From NCBI GenBank assembly GCA_038030265.1, contig CM075938.1:11323009-11387008 (forward strand): 64,000 bases of DNA, given 5' to 3'. Under the pieces are notes generated by a model. It was not told where the DNA came from and made no database searches. It was given only the letters and a program-made list of their open reading frames with translations. The number at the start of each line of letters is the position of its first letter. The stretch's first letter is position 1. Position numbers and translations under genes: made by a program. Source of the stretch: Corythucha ciliata. Lineage: Eukaryota > Arthropoda > Insecta > Hemiptera > Tingidae. Shown one piece after another: positions 46,820 to 56,315 of this stretch.

Positions 46820-47345
46820 TTTAGCATCCCATTTCTTTCGCAGTAACTCTGCCGATTTACGGTTGATGTGACCGAGCCGCTTGTGCCACAAAGCATACGA
46901 AGCTTTTTCCCGGCAGGTAACCGAAAAAACTGTTTTGCTGTTGGGAATACTCACGTCGTTCAGCTTATAAACCCCTCCAACCGGTGAACCAGTAGCCACA
47001 GCCTCGGCCTCAACATTGCATTCCGACTCGAGAAAAATGCGACAACCTTTTGAATCAAAATGTACGCACAAACCTTTCTGAGTCATCTGGAAAACCGACA
47101 AAAGATTTGCAGAAGCATCCGGGGCATAAATCATGTCATGAATTTGACGGGGTTCCCCTCTAATTTTTATTTCGACGTCACCAGATCCTGAAAATTCTAA
47201 CGAATGTTTTTTATTTGCACAAGCTAGTTTACCGTTGACGTCTTCACGATAATTCCGCAACCAATCTTTCCGCGGAGTTAAACTAGTCGAACAACACGAG
47301 TCAATAAAAATATCGTCTCGAGAAAAATCGGCGACGGCGAACGCA
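46820..47345 (-). pseudogene. Copia protease and GAG-pre-integrase domain
   Basis: The protease region reads IFIDSCCSTSLTP, where the usual DSGAS active-site box has become DSCCS. It continues to ANLLSVFQMTQKG and the pre-integrase motif WHKRLGHINRKSAELLR. The frame then jumps directly to KKWDAKS, which belongs after the integrase core, showing an in-frame loss of the catalytic domain. The frame is open up to the Gypsy insertion. Confidence 0.87.
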
Positions 47346-47520
47346 CCAAATAGACTCCACTTTTTTGCCTACTTGAGCCTTTTTCTCCGGCCAAACCTCC
47401 AGACGAATTCCGTTTATCCTTTGCAGGAACTTTCGAGCATTCTGATTTAAAATGACCTTTCTCATTACATCGAAAACAACGTACATTTTTCTTATTATTT
47501 CCAGGGACATTTTTTTTTAT
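47346..47520 (-). pseudogene. Copia gag zinc-knuckle segment
   Basis: Contains the CCHC nucleocapsid motif CFRCNEKGHFKSEC preceded by basic residues. It is in a different frame from gag upstream because of a shift in the A-rich run at about 47511-47530, and from protease downstream (near 47345). Confidence 0.87.
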
Positions 47521-48180
47521 TTTTGAGCAAAAGTGCACACTCATTTTGTGTTGTACTACTGACCGATTTAAGATCCTCCTGGAGTAACTGAACACGCACC
47601 AACTCAGACGTGATCCGAACAGACGAGTTTTCCAGTGCCATTCGCATGGGTCTATATTCTTGCGGTAGTCCTCTCAACATGATAACTTCAATGAAATCGT
47701 CATCTAATCCCTTACCAATGTCCTCCAATTTGTGAGCAATGGTCATGATTGACGTGACGTAGTCACGCGTCGATCCATGCTTGTCGAGTCTTTGATCCAG
47801 CAGGGCATCGATCAAACTAATCCTCCTGTTTAAACCCTTGTCTTCGAAAGATTTAGACAGCTCGTCCCAAGCCTCCTTCACCCTTGAACAATTTCGAATA
47901 TAAGGATAAATGTGTGGTTCTACGTACCAACCAATTGTGGCCAGCACGTCCGCGTCTTTTTCCGGATCCGGGGTCTTCCCTTCCCCAAATGCATCCCCGG
48001 TTATGTACGCCCACAACTTCTCCTTGACCAGGACATTCTTCAGCGCGAATTTCCAGTTGTTGTAGTCATGACTACCACTTAATTTGCCGACCGAAGAAAA
48101 ACCAACTGACTCGAACCGCTGCTCCCGACATGACCGCGAATTCCGGTGCGAACAACTTCGAACTTCCTTCTCCTCAACTT
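47495..48180 (-). pseudogene. Copia gag (UBN2-type)
   Basis: Recognisable gag core: VGKLSGSHDYNNWKFALKN, then RISLIDALLDQRLDKHGS, MLRGLPQEYRPM and an NSSVRITSELVR stretch. The open frame extends back through the LTR to 48343. That part includes PBS and LTR sequence and is not gag. The likely start ATG (48129-48131) is out of frame with the core, so at least one frameshift has occurred near the start. Confidence 0.87.
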
Positions 48181-48192
48181 CTTGCTTCAGAC

Positions 48193-48208
48193 GCTGGGCC
48201 CATAACCA
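48193..48208 (-). other. Copia primer-binding site (internal initiator Met-tRNA)
   Basis: Minus strand TGGTTATGGGCCCAGC is complementary to the anticodon-arm region of initiator Met-tRNA. This is the half-tRNA priming known from Drosophila copia. It lies 24 bases inside the LTR end. Confidence 0.85.
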
Positions 48209-48232
48209 CTTAAAAATGGGTGGAATTGCGTA

Positions 48233-48598
48233 TGAAATAAAGAAGTGAGAATAAGAAATCAAATTGTATTTAAGGAATGAAAGAAATGACAAGGACTGAA
48301 ACCGAGAAAAGAAGATGAAACAAAATTTTTTTTTTTTAAACATACGTCAAGCTAGAGAACCTATAATCAGACAGGTAAAATCACAGACGCCATGTTCGCT
48401 CTTATCAATTATCAGTCTTGTAAAATCCACCTTTTGTTGATGTTTTGTGGATGTCAACAAACCACCCCCAACCACTCTTATTACACTGATAAGAACGAAC
48501 ATGGCGTCGTATGCGTCTACTCGTCTTTAAAGGTTCCTTAGTCAAGCATATGATAACAAAATGGAGTGAGGCGTATTAATCGGATTATATTTCCAACA
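48233..48598 (-). repeat. Copia 5' LTR with MITE insertion
   Basis: Same ends as the 3' LTR. Length is 366 bases because of the MITE at 48353-48540 plus the 7-base duplication; without them it is about 171 bases. Confidence 0.88.
48353..48540. mobile_element. 188 bp foldback MITE in the Copia LTR (hAT-like)
   Basis: Ends TAGAGAACCT and AGGTTCCTTA (inverse TAAGGAACCT). Flanked by direct repeats GTCAAGC (48346-48352 and 48541-48547). The uninterrupted site is preserved in the other LTR at about 42085-42091. Inside, GACGCCATGTTCGCTCTTATC pairs in inverse with GATAAGAACGAACATGGCGTC, giving a long stem. The 7-base duplication (perhaps 8 with one change) and TAGAG end suggest hAT, but the class is inferred. 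Confidence 0.85.
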
Positions 48599-48664
48599 GC
48601 ATTCCTTTATACACACGGTCTGTGAAGGTGTTTTTGTGTGACAAAATATGGATTTTTAATTTTA
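48599..48664 (+). repeat. Flank word X, right copy
   Basis: Starts GCATTCCTTTATACACACGG right after the LTR and ends GGATTTTTAATTTTAAT. It differs from the copy at 41887 mainly in GGTCATGAGGG versus GGTCTGTGAAGG. Confidence 0.8.
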
Positions 48665-49491
48665 ATATTATATGATAGTGTTTAGACAGTTGGGTGAGGG
48701 GGGGAGGGGAAACACTCAACAGGCACGCAACTCTATTGACAACAAAACGTGTAGAAATAGTCGCTTTTTTTTTTCCTTTCTTTCATTGTTTGCCTATTTC
48801 GATCATTGTCTTTTCAACAACCCTCTCCCCTTCATCATTGTAATTTCCGGTCGTGTCACTCTATTTGGCAGGTCCTAATTACTTTGACGTACAACTACAA
48901 ACATTTATTTAAATTATTTTCGATTGAAAAAAATAAGAAGGAAATTTGAAAGGACGTGAAAGAATGATGAGATTTTTCTTACGGAAAATATTTTGATGGT
49001 TCGCGGCTAGGTGAATGGTTGGTGGTGAGTTGTGTGGGGGGAGGGGGGGCTAACATAGAGCTTTCCAACCCCTCGATTTGTGACCTTATTTTCTCGCAGC
49101 TTCCATATCATAATTCTTAGCACCTCTTCTCGGACTCCGAGAGTTTTCCCCGTTCTATAACACCGAATAAATCCTCGTGGCGACGGTCGGCGGGAAGGTG
49201 AGGGGAGAGAATCATCCAGTGTTGCTCTCATATATCACTTTTAAGGTTTTCTTTTCCAACCCCCCTTCCCCCCGCCAACTCACAGCAACACCCAGAACCA
49301 ACCAATTGCACCAAGTTTTTTTTTTTTCTCTTCGCTATCATTTGTTTTTCCTCTTTTTCAACACCCGATTTTTTTTTTCGCTCTCGGGGCGCCAATTCCC
49401 CCCCTCTCCCCCAAGAGTGTCTATTGCACCCACCCATCCAATAGTCATCCCGAACGATTTATAATATTTTATTTTTCCTCACATTTTTCAG
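48665..49491 (+). other. Unique intron, ending in the splice acceptor of the second Ig exon
   Basis: Non-repetitive apart from T runs and CCCC tracts. It ends with a TTTATTTTTCCTCACATTTTT-like pyrimidine tract and CAG at 49489-49491. No other exon is supported. Confidence 0.7.
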
Positions 49492-49613
49492 TGCCGCCCA
49501 GTATAAGAACGTCACCCGCCTCCGGTCAATTGACGGCTCGAAAAGGAGGAACCATCACTTTGGAATGTAAGGCTTCAGGGAATCCCGTGCCGAGTATTTT
49601 ATGGTCGAGAAAG
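49492..49613 (+). CDS. klg: Internal coding exon, first half of the next Ig domain (klingon/lachesin-like)
   Basis: This 122-base exon joins the last base of the exon ending at 4041 to make GTG (Val), giving the inter-domain linker VPPSIRTSPASG. The Ig strand A-B-C portion follows: ARKGGTITLECKASGNPVPS with the strand-B cysteine, then the strand-C tryptophan in ILWSRK. The acceptor is TTTTTCAG|T and the donor AAG|GTGAGTC at 49614; the exon ends in phase 0. The remaining half of the domain lies beyond the window, so the next intron exceeds 14.3 kb. The phase 1 fit, shared style and linker motif link the two exons to one transcript. Confidence 0.88.
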
Positions 49614-51230
49614 GTGAGTCATTTATTTATTTATTTGTTTTCTCCTTTTTTCAGTTAAAAATTGAAACGAGCGTTACGATAAGGTGATAGGGTGTAAGGG
49701 TTACGGCTTACGGCAAATTATTTTGTTGTGGTCTGGATATTTTTATTTCAGAATTGGCGGGGAAAAAAGCCCTGTATAGGAACAAGGATTTATATCGTTT
49801 CGTATATCGCGGAGAACGGTTTGAATTGTTTTGTGAGTTAATTAAATAAACGTGCAGAACGCTTCAAATATTTATCGGTGGCACAAAGTGGGAGTGGAGG
49901 GGCTCACATTCCCTTTTGTAAAACTCAGTTAGATAAACGCAAAGGTAACGTGATAGGAGTAAGTTTTAAGCAAACCAAGTCCTTCTATAGTGTCACTGTA
50001 AAAACAAAGTGGCTCGTAAAATGAAAACTCTTATCCGCATAACGTTCTGATACTCATCATACCCTCCACCACTTTTATCGCATTCTAATTCTATAATGCC
50101 TAGTCCCCCTTTCGATGTCAGCCGCCATTGTCGTGACTACAGCGAATGAACATGTACATGGAGAAAACTCATCGTGATTAAGAGAAATAATGAAATTAAC
50201 ACGCCATAATATCCAATCCACATGGTTGTACAAATAACCCTCGCGTTTTGTTGTGCCATATTCGATAGAAAAGACGAGACAATCGTGCTCGTGTATTATG
50301 CTAATCGAGTGGGAACTTTGAGATCCCTCTCCCTCTATACCTTCTCGCTGAACAAAACGCTGTTATCATTATCGGGAAGGGTTCCATCACTCATTCCGAA
50401 CATCTCCGATGGGAGGGATTACTCCGTCGTTTACTATGAGACAATAAAATCCCCTCAGAGGCTCGAATACCCACCAGTGTAAGGATGAGTTTGACAGTTT
50501 TAGAGGTGCTGTAATTCCAAATAGCCAACTAATCGCTTTCGTATATTATTTAATTCAGTTTCCTGATTAAGGTTATAGATTTCTGGGATGACATTGGGCC
50601 CGTTTCCTGAGTGGCTTGGTGTCCGTTAAAACTAAACATTCCCTTTTTGATGGTGATAGTTGGATTTTTCGACTGAGCCGGACCTATGGGAGCCGAATCA
50701 GAGCTCGTTGACTCCTGAAGGCCGTTTTCACCTATAATATACGCGCTCGGCAGTGATCCGAGGGGGCTGCCGCACACAAGGTGGTCAATACGTCAAACTA
50801 ACGGTAGCTTAGTGCTTGTTGCTGGTTTGTGGGCGTTGGGTGCAGCGAGCAGCTCTCATCGTGGCGTGCAGCTCATCACCCAGTAGTGCAAAATGTAATC
50901 GTTCGAGACTTTCTCAGGCGAAAACTCAAAGTTTCCTCGAAGGGGCGGTAAAGGTCAGTACCACGGTGTACAATACCACGTCATGGAACGCGCGTTTACC
51001 TATGTGTTGAATGCTTGGAGGTCAATCCAAACTTTTGTCCCAACTGAGATGGTTGGTATGGTCTGTGGTGGGGAATTTAAGCTGCTGTTCACTTCACTCT
51101 ATTGCAAAGTGGTTTTATAGCTCGTTTTGGCCTATGTATAGCGCTCCTGCGTTGTGGACCCAACTGCCCCAGACCAGGACCAGGTAGAGAGATCAGGGAC
51201 CCAGAAGTAGAACATCTTGTGGGCCCTCTG
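49614..51230 (+). other. Unique intron, becoming GC-richer after about 50.6 kb
   Basis: No arrays and no recognisable exon. The stretch 50600-51230 is GC-richer and less T-rich than its surroundings. It leads into the foldback at 51290 and may be part of the same unknown mobile element. Confidence 0.45.
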
Positions 51231-51289
51231 ACTGACTTACCACAGTACTGAACGATGAAGATGTTGGGGTTAGGACCCTCCAAACAATC

Positions 51290-51679
51290 GTGAAAAACGG
51301 CACCGAGGGTGCGGTCCAGTCACCGCCTCCCCTAGCCACCATCAGGGTCACTCGGTCCAGGTCTTCATCAGTCGAGCAACCGAGCCGAGTACTGAGCCGA
51401 TCGACCGCCCCTCGCCAGGAGCGGAAGTGGTACTGCACTTCGATCCCCACCCCCGGCGGTCAACCCGACCAAAACCAAGTCAGGGAGGACCCGGCTCACC
51501 AGGACCGATGAGAACCGTGAGGGTGAAAGGGGGACGAGTGAGGTGGCTACCACCGTCCACCGATTCCGTACTTGGCCCGGTTGGCGGCACTGATGGGACC
51601 AGGACCGAGTGACTCTATAGTGACTGGGGGTCTGGGGTCGAGGCGGAGACTGAACCGAACCCGCTGTGCAGTTTTTCAC
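51290..51679. repeat. GC-rich inverted repeat of about 390 bp
   Basis: The left arm starts GTGAAAAACGGCACCGAGGG. The right arm, read on the minus strand from 51679, starts GTGAAAAACTGCACAGCGGG. Similarity continues through GGTCACTCGGTCCAGG versus AGTCACTCGGTCCTGG and CGAGTACTGAG versus CAAGTACGGAA, towards a centre near 51480. The 12-base word ACTTACCACAGT occurs at 51235-51246 and 51678-51689. ORFs of 60-100 codons on both strands here are by-products of GC richness. Confidence 0.75.
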
Positions 51680-51877
51680 TTACCACAGTGTTTCACCTGG
51701 CGCTCTGATTGGCTTAGCTAAGTCATTTCTCACCTCCCTCCACCCCATACTTATCATATTCACCTAATTTCTTAATTTTCTTATGAAACAATAGCCCGAA
51801 AGCCCACTGCTGCCGCCGGTTTCCAAAAACCGGATCTTTTATTGCAGAGTGTCGGAGATCTACTGCTCAAACAGAGG

Positions 51878-52206
51878 CGTGCCCCTGGCGAGGGTTTTGG
51901 TGGTCAGAACCCCTCCCAGAGTACTTCAGCCGCGCATATAGTTAAAAAATAACAAAACAAAAAATTAATAAATGAAAAAATATACATACAATAAATAACT
52001 ATACATATAATAAAGTGAAAGGACCAAAACAAACAAAAACAGCCAAAAAAAAAAAAAAAAAAGCGATTTGTTTTGCCCTAAAAGTTCGCTATTTAGCCCC
52101 ATTACAGTTTACATGCCATCAATGGTATTTATACCACTGACCAGGCACAGATTCAGGATTTCCTCGTGGAGGGGAGGGGTGGGATGAGAAATTTTGTGTT
52201 TCGCTT
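51878..52206 (+). repeat. Dispersed two-copy repeat, copy 2
   Basis: Same ordered words as 6482-6760: GCGTGCCCCTGG, AGGGTTTTGG, ATAGTTAAAA, an A-rich stretch, TTTATACCACTGACCAGGCA, GATTTCC with a G-rich stretch, and GAGAAATTTTGTG. Confidence 0.75.
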
Positions 52207-52479
52207 GAAAAAAAAATGGCTTGAAAGTTTTCGCTGCCTAAAATTAGCTAATTTAGCTATGTAATTTTGTTATTTTGAGAACCCCTACAAGAGTAAGCCC
52301 TAGGCACGCCACTGTGCTCAGTCAAGACTGTGGGTGAATGTGGTGTTGGGCATTTTAATTTGAATTGAAAACAAAAAACAAAAGAAAATTTAGAAATTTG
52401 ATCCCGGAACCCGGAACATTCTGCCAAAAATCCAGACAAAACTCTCAATTTTGACACGGAATTTGTATCACAAAACCAA

Positions 52480-53960
52480 GAATTGACACCACAGTCTCAA
52501 TTCTTTCTTTTCTTCAATTTTCTTTCTTTTTTCCAATTTAATTTTCTTAATTTTAGCCCCGAATTGACTGCTTTTTCGCAATTTTATTCAAAAATTGTTA
52601 ACAATTTTCAGATCTTTTAGTCGCATAATTGCCCAAGAACAGCAAATCGGCTTGCCTTTTCAATTTCAAACCGGCTGATGACGCACAGAAAGTGCCGGCC
52701 TTGGACATTTTGGCACCCCCGGGCCATTCAGTACTCGCGATATGGTGTTTCCTCCATTTTAACCGCGAATTAGCGTTTTTTTTCTCACTTGAGCGCTTCT
52801 TTGCTCAATTTCATCTATGAAATTAACGATTTGTCTCTGTTTTAGTCGCGCATTAGCGATTTTTCTCATGTTTTGCCGTAAATTTGTGTTTTTTCGATTC
52901 TAGCCGCTAATGAGCCCTTCTTCCTAATTACAGTCATGAAGTTACCCCAGAAAATCGCGACTTGCGATGTTTAACCCATAATTAGCCATTTTAATTATTG
53001 ATTTTAGCCGCGAATTGTCGTTTTACCTAATTTTAGCCGCTCATTGGCGAATTAAAGCTGTTTCCGAATTTTATCCGTGAATACTGCGCTATTTCCTCAT
53101 TTAGCCGCGGATTAGCGATTTTGTTCATTCTGAGCCATGTGAGGTTATCTTCAGAAGCCGCGAATTTGGCGTTTTCTCCATTTCATCAGTGAATTAGCGC
53201 TTTTTCCACGCATTGCGCTTCTTCTCAATTTTATTGGTGAAGTGACGCGTTTTACCGCGAATATCAACCAATATTTTTTTTTTTCTAACTTTTGTCCGTG
53301 AATCAAAGATTTTTTTGAATTGCAGCCGTGAATTAGCCATTTATCTCAATTTCAGCCCCAATTTAGCGTTATTCTCAATTTCGTTTGGAAGTTGCACTTA
53401 GAAAGTCCAATTTCGTGCACGAATATCAGCACTTTCCAAACTTTTAGCCCTTATTTCCATGACAAGATCACATTAGTGTGCCTTCTCAACTTAAGCCGCC
53501 TCTGGTCCTAAAAGAGATAGGGTTTTAGCGCATTTTCTCTGTTTTAGCCACGAAGTTGCCACCAGGATGCTCGAAATTAGTACTTTTCACTTGTTTCAAG
53601 TAAACAAGCAATTTCGCGAATACTTAGCCCCGCAAAACTCAAATTTTGAGAACATAAAGGTCATAAAATGTAAATTTCACGTAAGTAAAGACCTGAATCT
53701 TGCAATTTTCCGACTATTCAGCTACGAAACTTCTAATTTCACTCAAATTTGGAACAGAACTAGCACGCTCACAAATATTTAGCTTTACCAATTACACGGA
53801 TATTCGTCAGGTCAGTAGTAATGGCCGGCTTGTCCTGGATAAAAAAAAAAACCCCAGATTGTTATTTCTCGTAAAAATATAGTTCAGACACTTGCAATTC
53901 CGTGAAAATAAAGACCAGGGACATGGAATTTTGCGTGCAACTGTTCAACCGTATACCATA
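52480..53960 (-). repeat. Family B (minus) then family F arrays
   Basis: Family B reverse units from about 52550 to 53560 (GCGAATTAGCG, TTTTCTCAATTTTAGCC). Family F in reverse follows to about 53960 (CTTGCAATTTTCCG, TAAAGACCTG). No gene is supported. Confidence 0.82.
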
Positions 53961-54034
53961 ATCTACATCTATGAGAATGAGACGTAAAAATCCTTGAGCA
54001 TTTTGTGGATAGGACATTCTCGTCTTCGGTGGTT

Positions 54035-54790
54035 CGATCGTTTTGAAGTAAAATATCAATTTTTGAGGTAAAATAATCGTTTTTGTGGGGAACAGCTAGT
54101 TTTAGAGTAAAATCATTAGTTTAGCAGATTGTTTGGGATGAAATCGTCAGTTTGGGGTGAAAACAGTCCGTTTTGGGGTTAAAACAGTCCGTTTTGTGGG
54201 TATAGTTGCCAGTCTTTGTGGAGACATATTCAGAAGAACACTTCAGGTTTGGAGTATAGTCAGTTTTGTAGTGACGTCTTCACAGTTATGAAGTAACAAA
54301 TCAGCTTTGACGTGAAATCGTCTGTTTTGGTATAAAATTGTCACATTTCGGATGAATTCGTCGGTTTCTGAGGTGAAATCGCCTGTTTTCAAGTCGGAGT
54401 CGTTCTTGATGGCCTAAAATCATCCGTTTTGGCGAAAACTTTATTTTACAGTGTGACATTTTTGACTGCAGTTTTGGAGTAAAATGTCCAATTTGGCGGG
54501 AAATCGTCGTTTTGGGTGTAAAATATTAATTTTTAAATGAAACAGAAACGTTCTAGGTTAAAATCGCAAGTTTTGTAGTGAAATCTTCAGTGGTGAACGT
54601 GGAGGGGGGAAGGACCCGTCAGCTTTTGCAAGAAATCGTAAGTCTTTTGAGTAAAATCGCCACATGAAGGATAAAATCGGCAGTTTTAATTGCAGAGTGT
54701 TCCATTTTGGTAAGATCATTCGTTTTTCATCGGTTTTGGGTTTAAAATAAAAAACGTTAGTTTTGAGTTATAAAATGTTGTTTTTACGTC
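54035..54790 (+). repeat. Family I minisatellite
   Basis: Units of about 23 bases: CAGTTTTGGGGTGAAATCGT. Cleanest at about 54130-54200 and 54300-54560. I see no second block of this family in the window. Confidence 0.8.
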
Positions 54791-55190
54791 TCTCATACAA
54801 GGCGTTGATGAAAAGTTGGACAGCCCAGTACTTGAGTGCCAAACCTTTCCTATACAAAGTATCGATTTCCGTGAAAAACACTGTCAGTTTTTGGACAGAA
54901 AAACAGGAATAGAAGGCTAAAACCGATGGTTTCCCAACGGAGATGTTAGTTTTGGTGAAAAATCAGTTTCCGGGGAAGAATTTGACGATTTAATGCGCCT
55001 ATTTCAGATTTAATGAACTACCAGTTGTTTTGCTGGAGTCTGTAGAACATCCGTCATCTTCTGCTGCCCACCCCTGGGTTAAGGGCTGACTATGCCCCTG
55101 TCGTCGTCCTAGGCCACCATTTAGGCGTTCAGAGGGGGGGGGGGCTAAATTTTTAAAGAGACAGGAAAAGTGATTTTTAGGTTTTAAGCG
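54791..55190. other. Mixed sequence with a G run
   Basis: Mostly unique. A G run at about 55133-55143 is followed by GTGATTTTTAGGTTTTAAG, recalling the GGCGTACC-type repeat before family B begins. No gene. Confidence 0.4.
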
Positions 55191-56095
55191 TTGATTCACG
55201 GCTACTATTGAGCAAGTGCTCATATACAATTAGAATTAACACAAAATAACACCAATTTGAGGTATCTGAAAGAAACCAACACCAAATTTAGACGAAGAAG
55301 ACGCGCTAATGTGCTAATCTTGGGGCAAGCACCAGGGAAAGAGTTATGAAAAAACACCAATTGATGGCAATCAGAGGGAAAAATCACCAATTGGTGGCTG
55401 AAAATTGAGCAAAACGCTAATATTCACGGCCATAAATTGAGGAAAAACCAAATTCGTGGCTATATGAAATTGAGAAAAAGCAGTGAACCAGCGATCTGCA
55501 GATCCAGCTGATATTGAGAAAACGCCAACTCATGGTTTCGACGGGTACTTCACGACTAAATTGAGAAAAAGCATTAATTCTGAATGCTAAAATTGAAGAA
55601 AAAACGCTAATTCATCGATCAATTTGAGAAAATCCGCTAATACGAGGCTGAAACTGAGAAAAATTGCCAAAATTCCAGATAACGTTAAGGCGCTCAATCG
55701 CGTCTAAAATTGATAATAAGCGCTAATTTGTTTTTTGTTATTTTAATTTCTTTTATTTCATTTCATTTCATTTATTTTATTTTCCGTCCAACAAATTGAT
55801 TATAAAACATATCAAATCAATTGATTATACATCAATCGCAGGTAAAGTGGAGAAAAATGCTAATTCATGGATCAATATGAGAAAATCTGCTAATTCGAGT
55901 ATTGAGAAAATCTGCTATTTCGCGGCTAAAATTGAGTAAACACGCAAAATCGTGGCTAAGATGGTGTAAAATGCGGTAATTTGCTGCTAAAATTGAGAAA
56001 AATCGCAAATTCGTGGCTCTAACTATAAGAAAACGCCAATTAGCAGTTCCCATAGAAGCAAGTTCGTAATTTAACGCAAAGTAAAAATTACAAAA
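55191..56095 (+). repeat. Family B minisatellite, plus orientation
   Basis: Units AAAACGCTAATTC / GCTAAAATTGAG. An ATTTC pentamer microsatellite interrupts at about 55750-55780. Bases 55303-55333 match the flank of the R1-like LINE at 13165-13194. Confidence 0.88.
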
Positions 56096-56104
56096 GGCGG
56101 ATGG

Positions 56105-56315
56105 AACATTTTTGGGTTTGAGCATCGCGTGGTTAGAGCTCTTTGTGCCTCGAGTTTTTTGTGGTTCAAGCATTTTTGTCAATTCGAGAATTTCGAGGTC
56201 CGAGAATCTTATGGTTCGAGCATTGTGTGGTTCGCGTATTTTGTTGGTTTTGAGAATTTTGAGGTGGGGAATTTTCGGTGGCTCGATCATTTCATGGTTT
56301 GAGTATTTTTTTTGG
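56105..56315 (+). repeat. Family E minisatellite
   Basis: Units of about 18 bases: TTGTGGTTCGAGCATTT. Matches 24895-25025. It ends at the terminus of the hAT-like element. Confidence 0.75.

Larger units (their letters stand above)
41966..48598 (-). mobile_element. Copia-type LTR retrotransposon, decayed, host of nested insertions
   Basis: LTRs at 41966-42139 and 48233-48598, the latter enlarged by a MITE. In element orientation they start TGTTGGAAATATAATCCG and end CTTTATTTCA. The primer-binding site at 48193-48208 reads TGGTTATGGGCCCAGC, matching the internal initiator Met-tRNA site used by Drosophila copia. Gene order is gag, zinc knuckle, protease, GAG-pre-integrase, integrase remnant, RT, RNase H. 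The integrase core is deleted, frameshifts are numerous and a Gypsy element sits inside. Not autonomous. Confidence 0.92.

Noticed and set aside
41961..48603. A normal 5-base Copia target duplication at the LTR tips
   Set aside because: The bases outside the two LTR ends (ATATCA and GCATTC) do not match; only the longer displaced repeat is duplicated.
50800..51010. A tRNA-derived SINE or Pol III promoter in the GC-richer stretch (GTTCGAGACTT resembles a B box)
   Set aside because: No convincing A box at the right spacing and no second copy in the window.
51193..51679. ORFs of 61-103 codons on both strands
   Set aside because: They fall in an inverted repeat of high GC content. The translations are low-complexity and share no domain.
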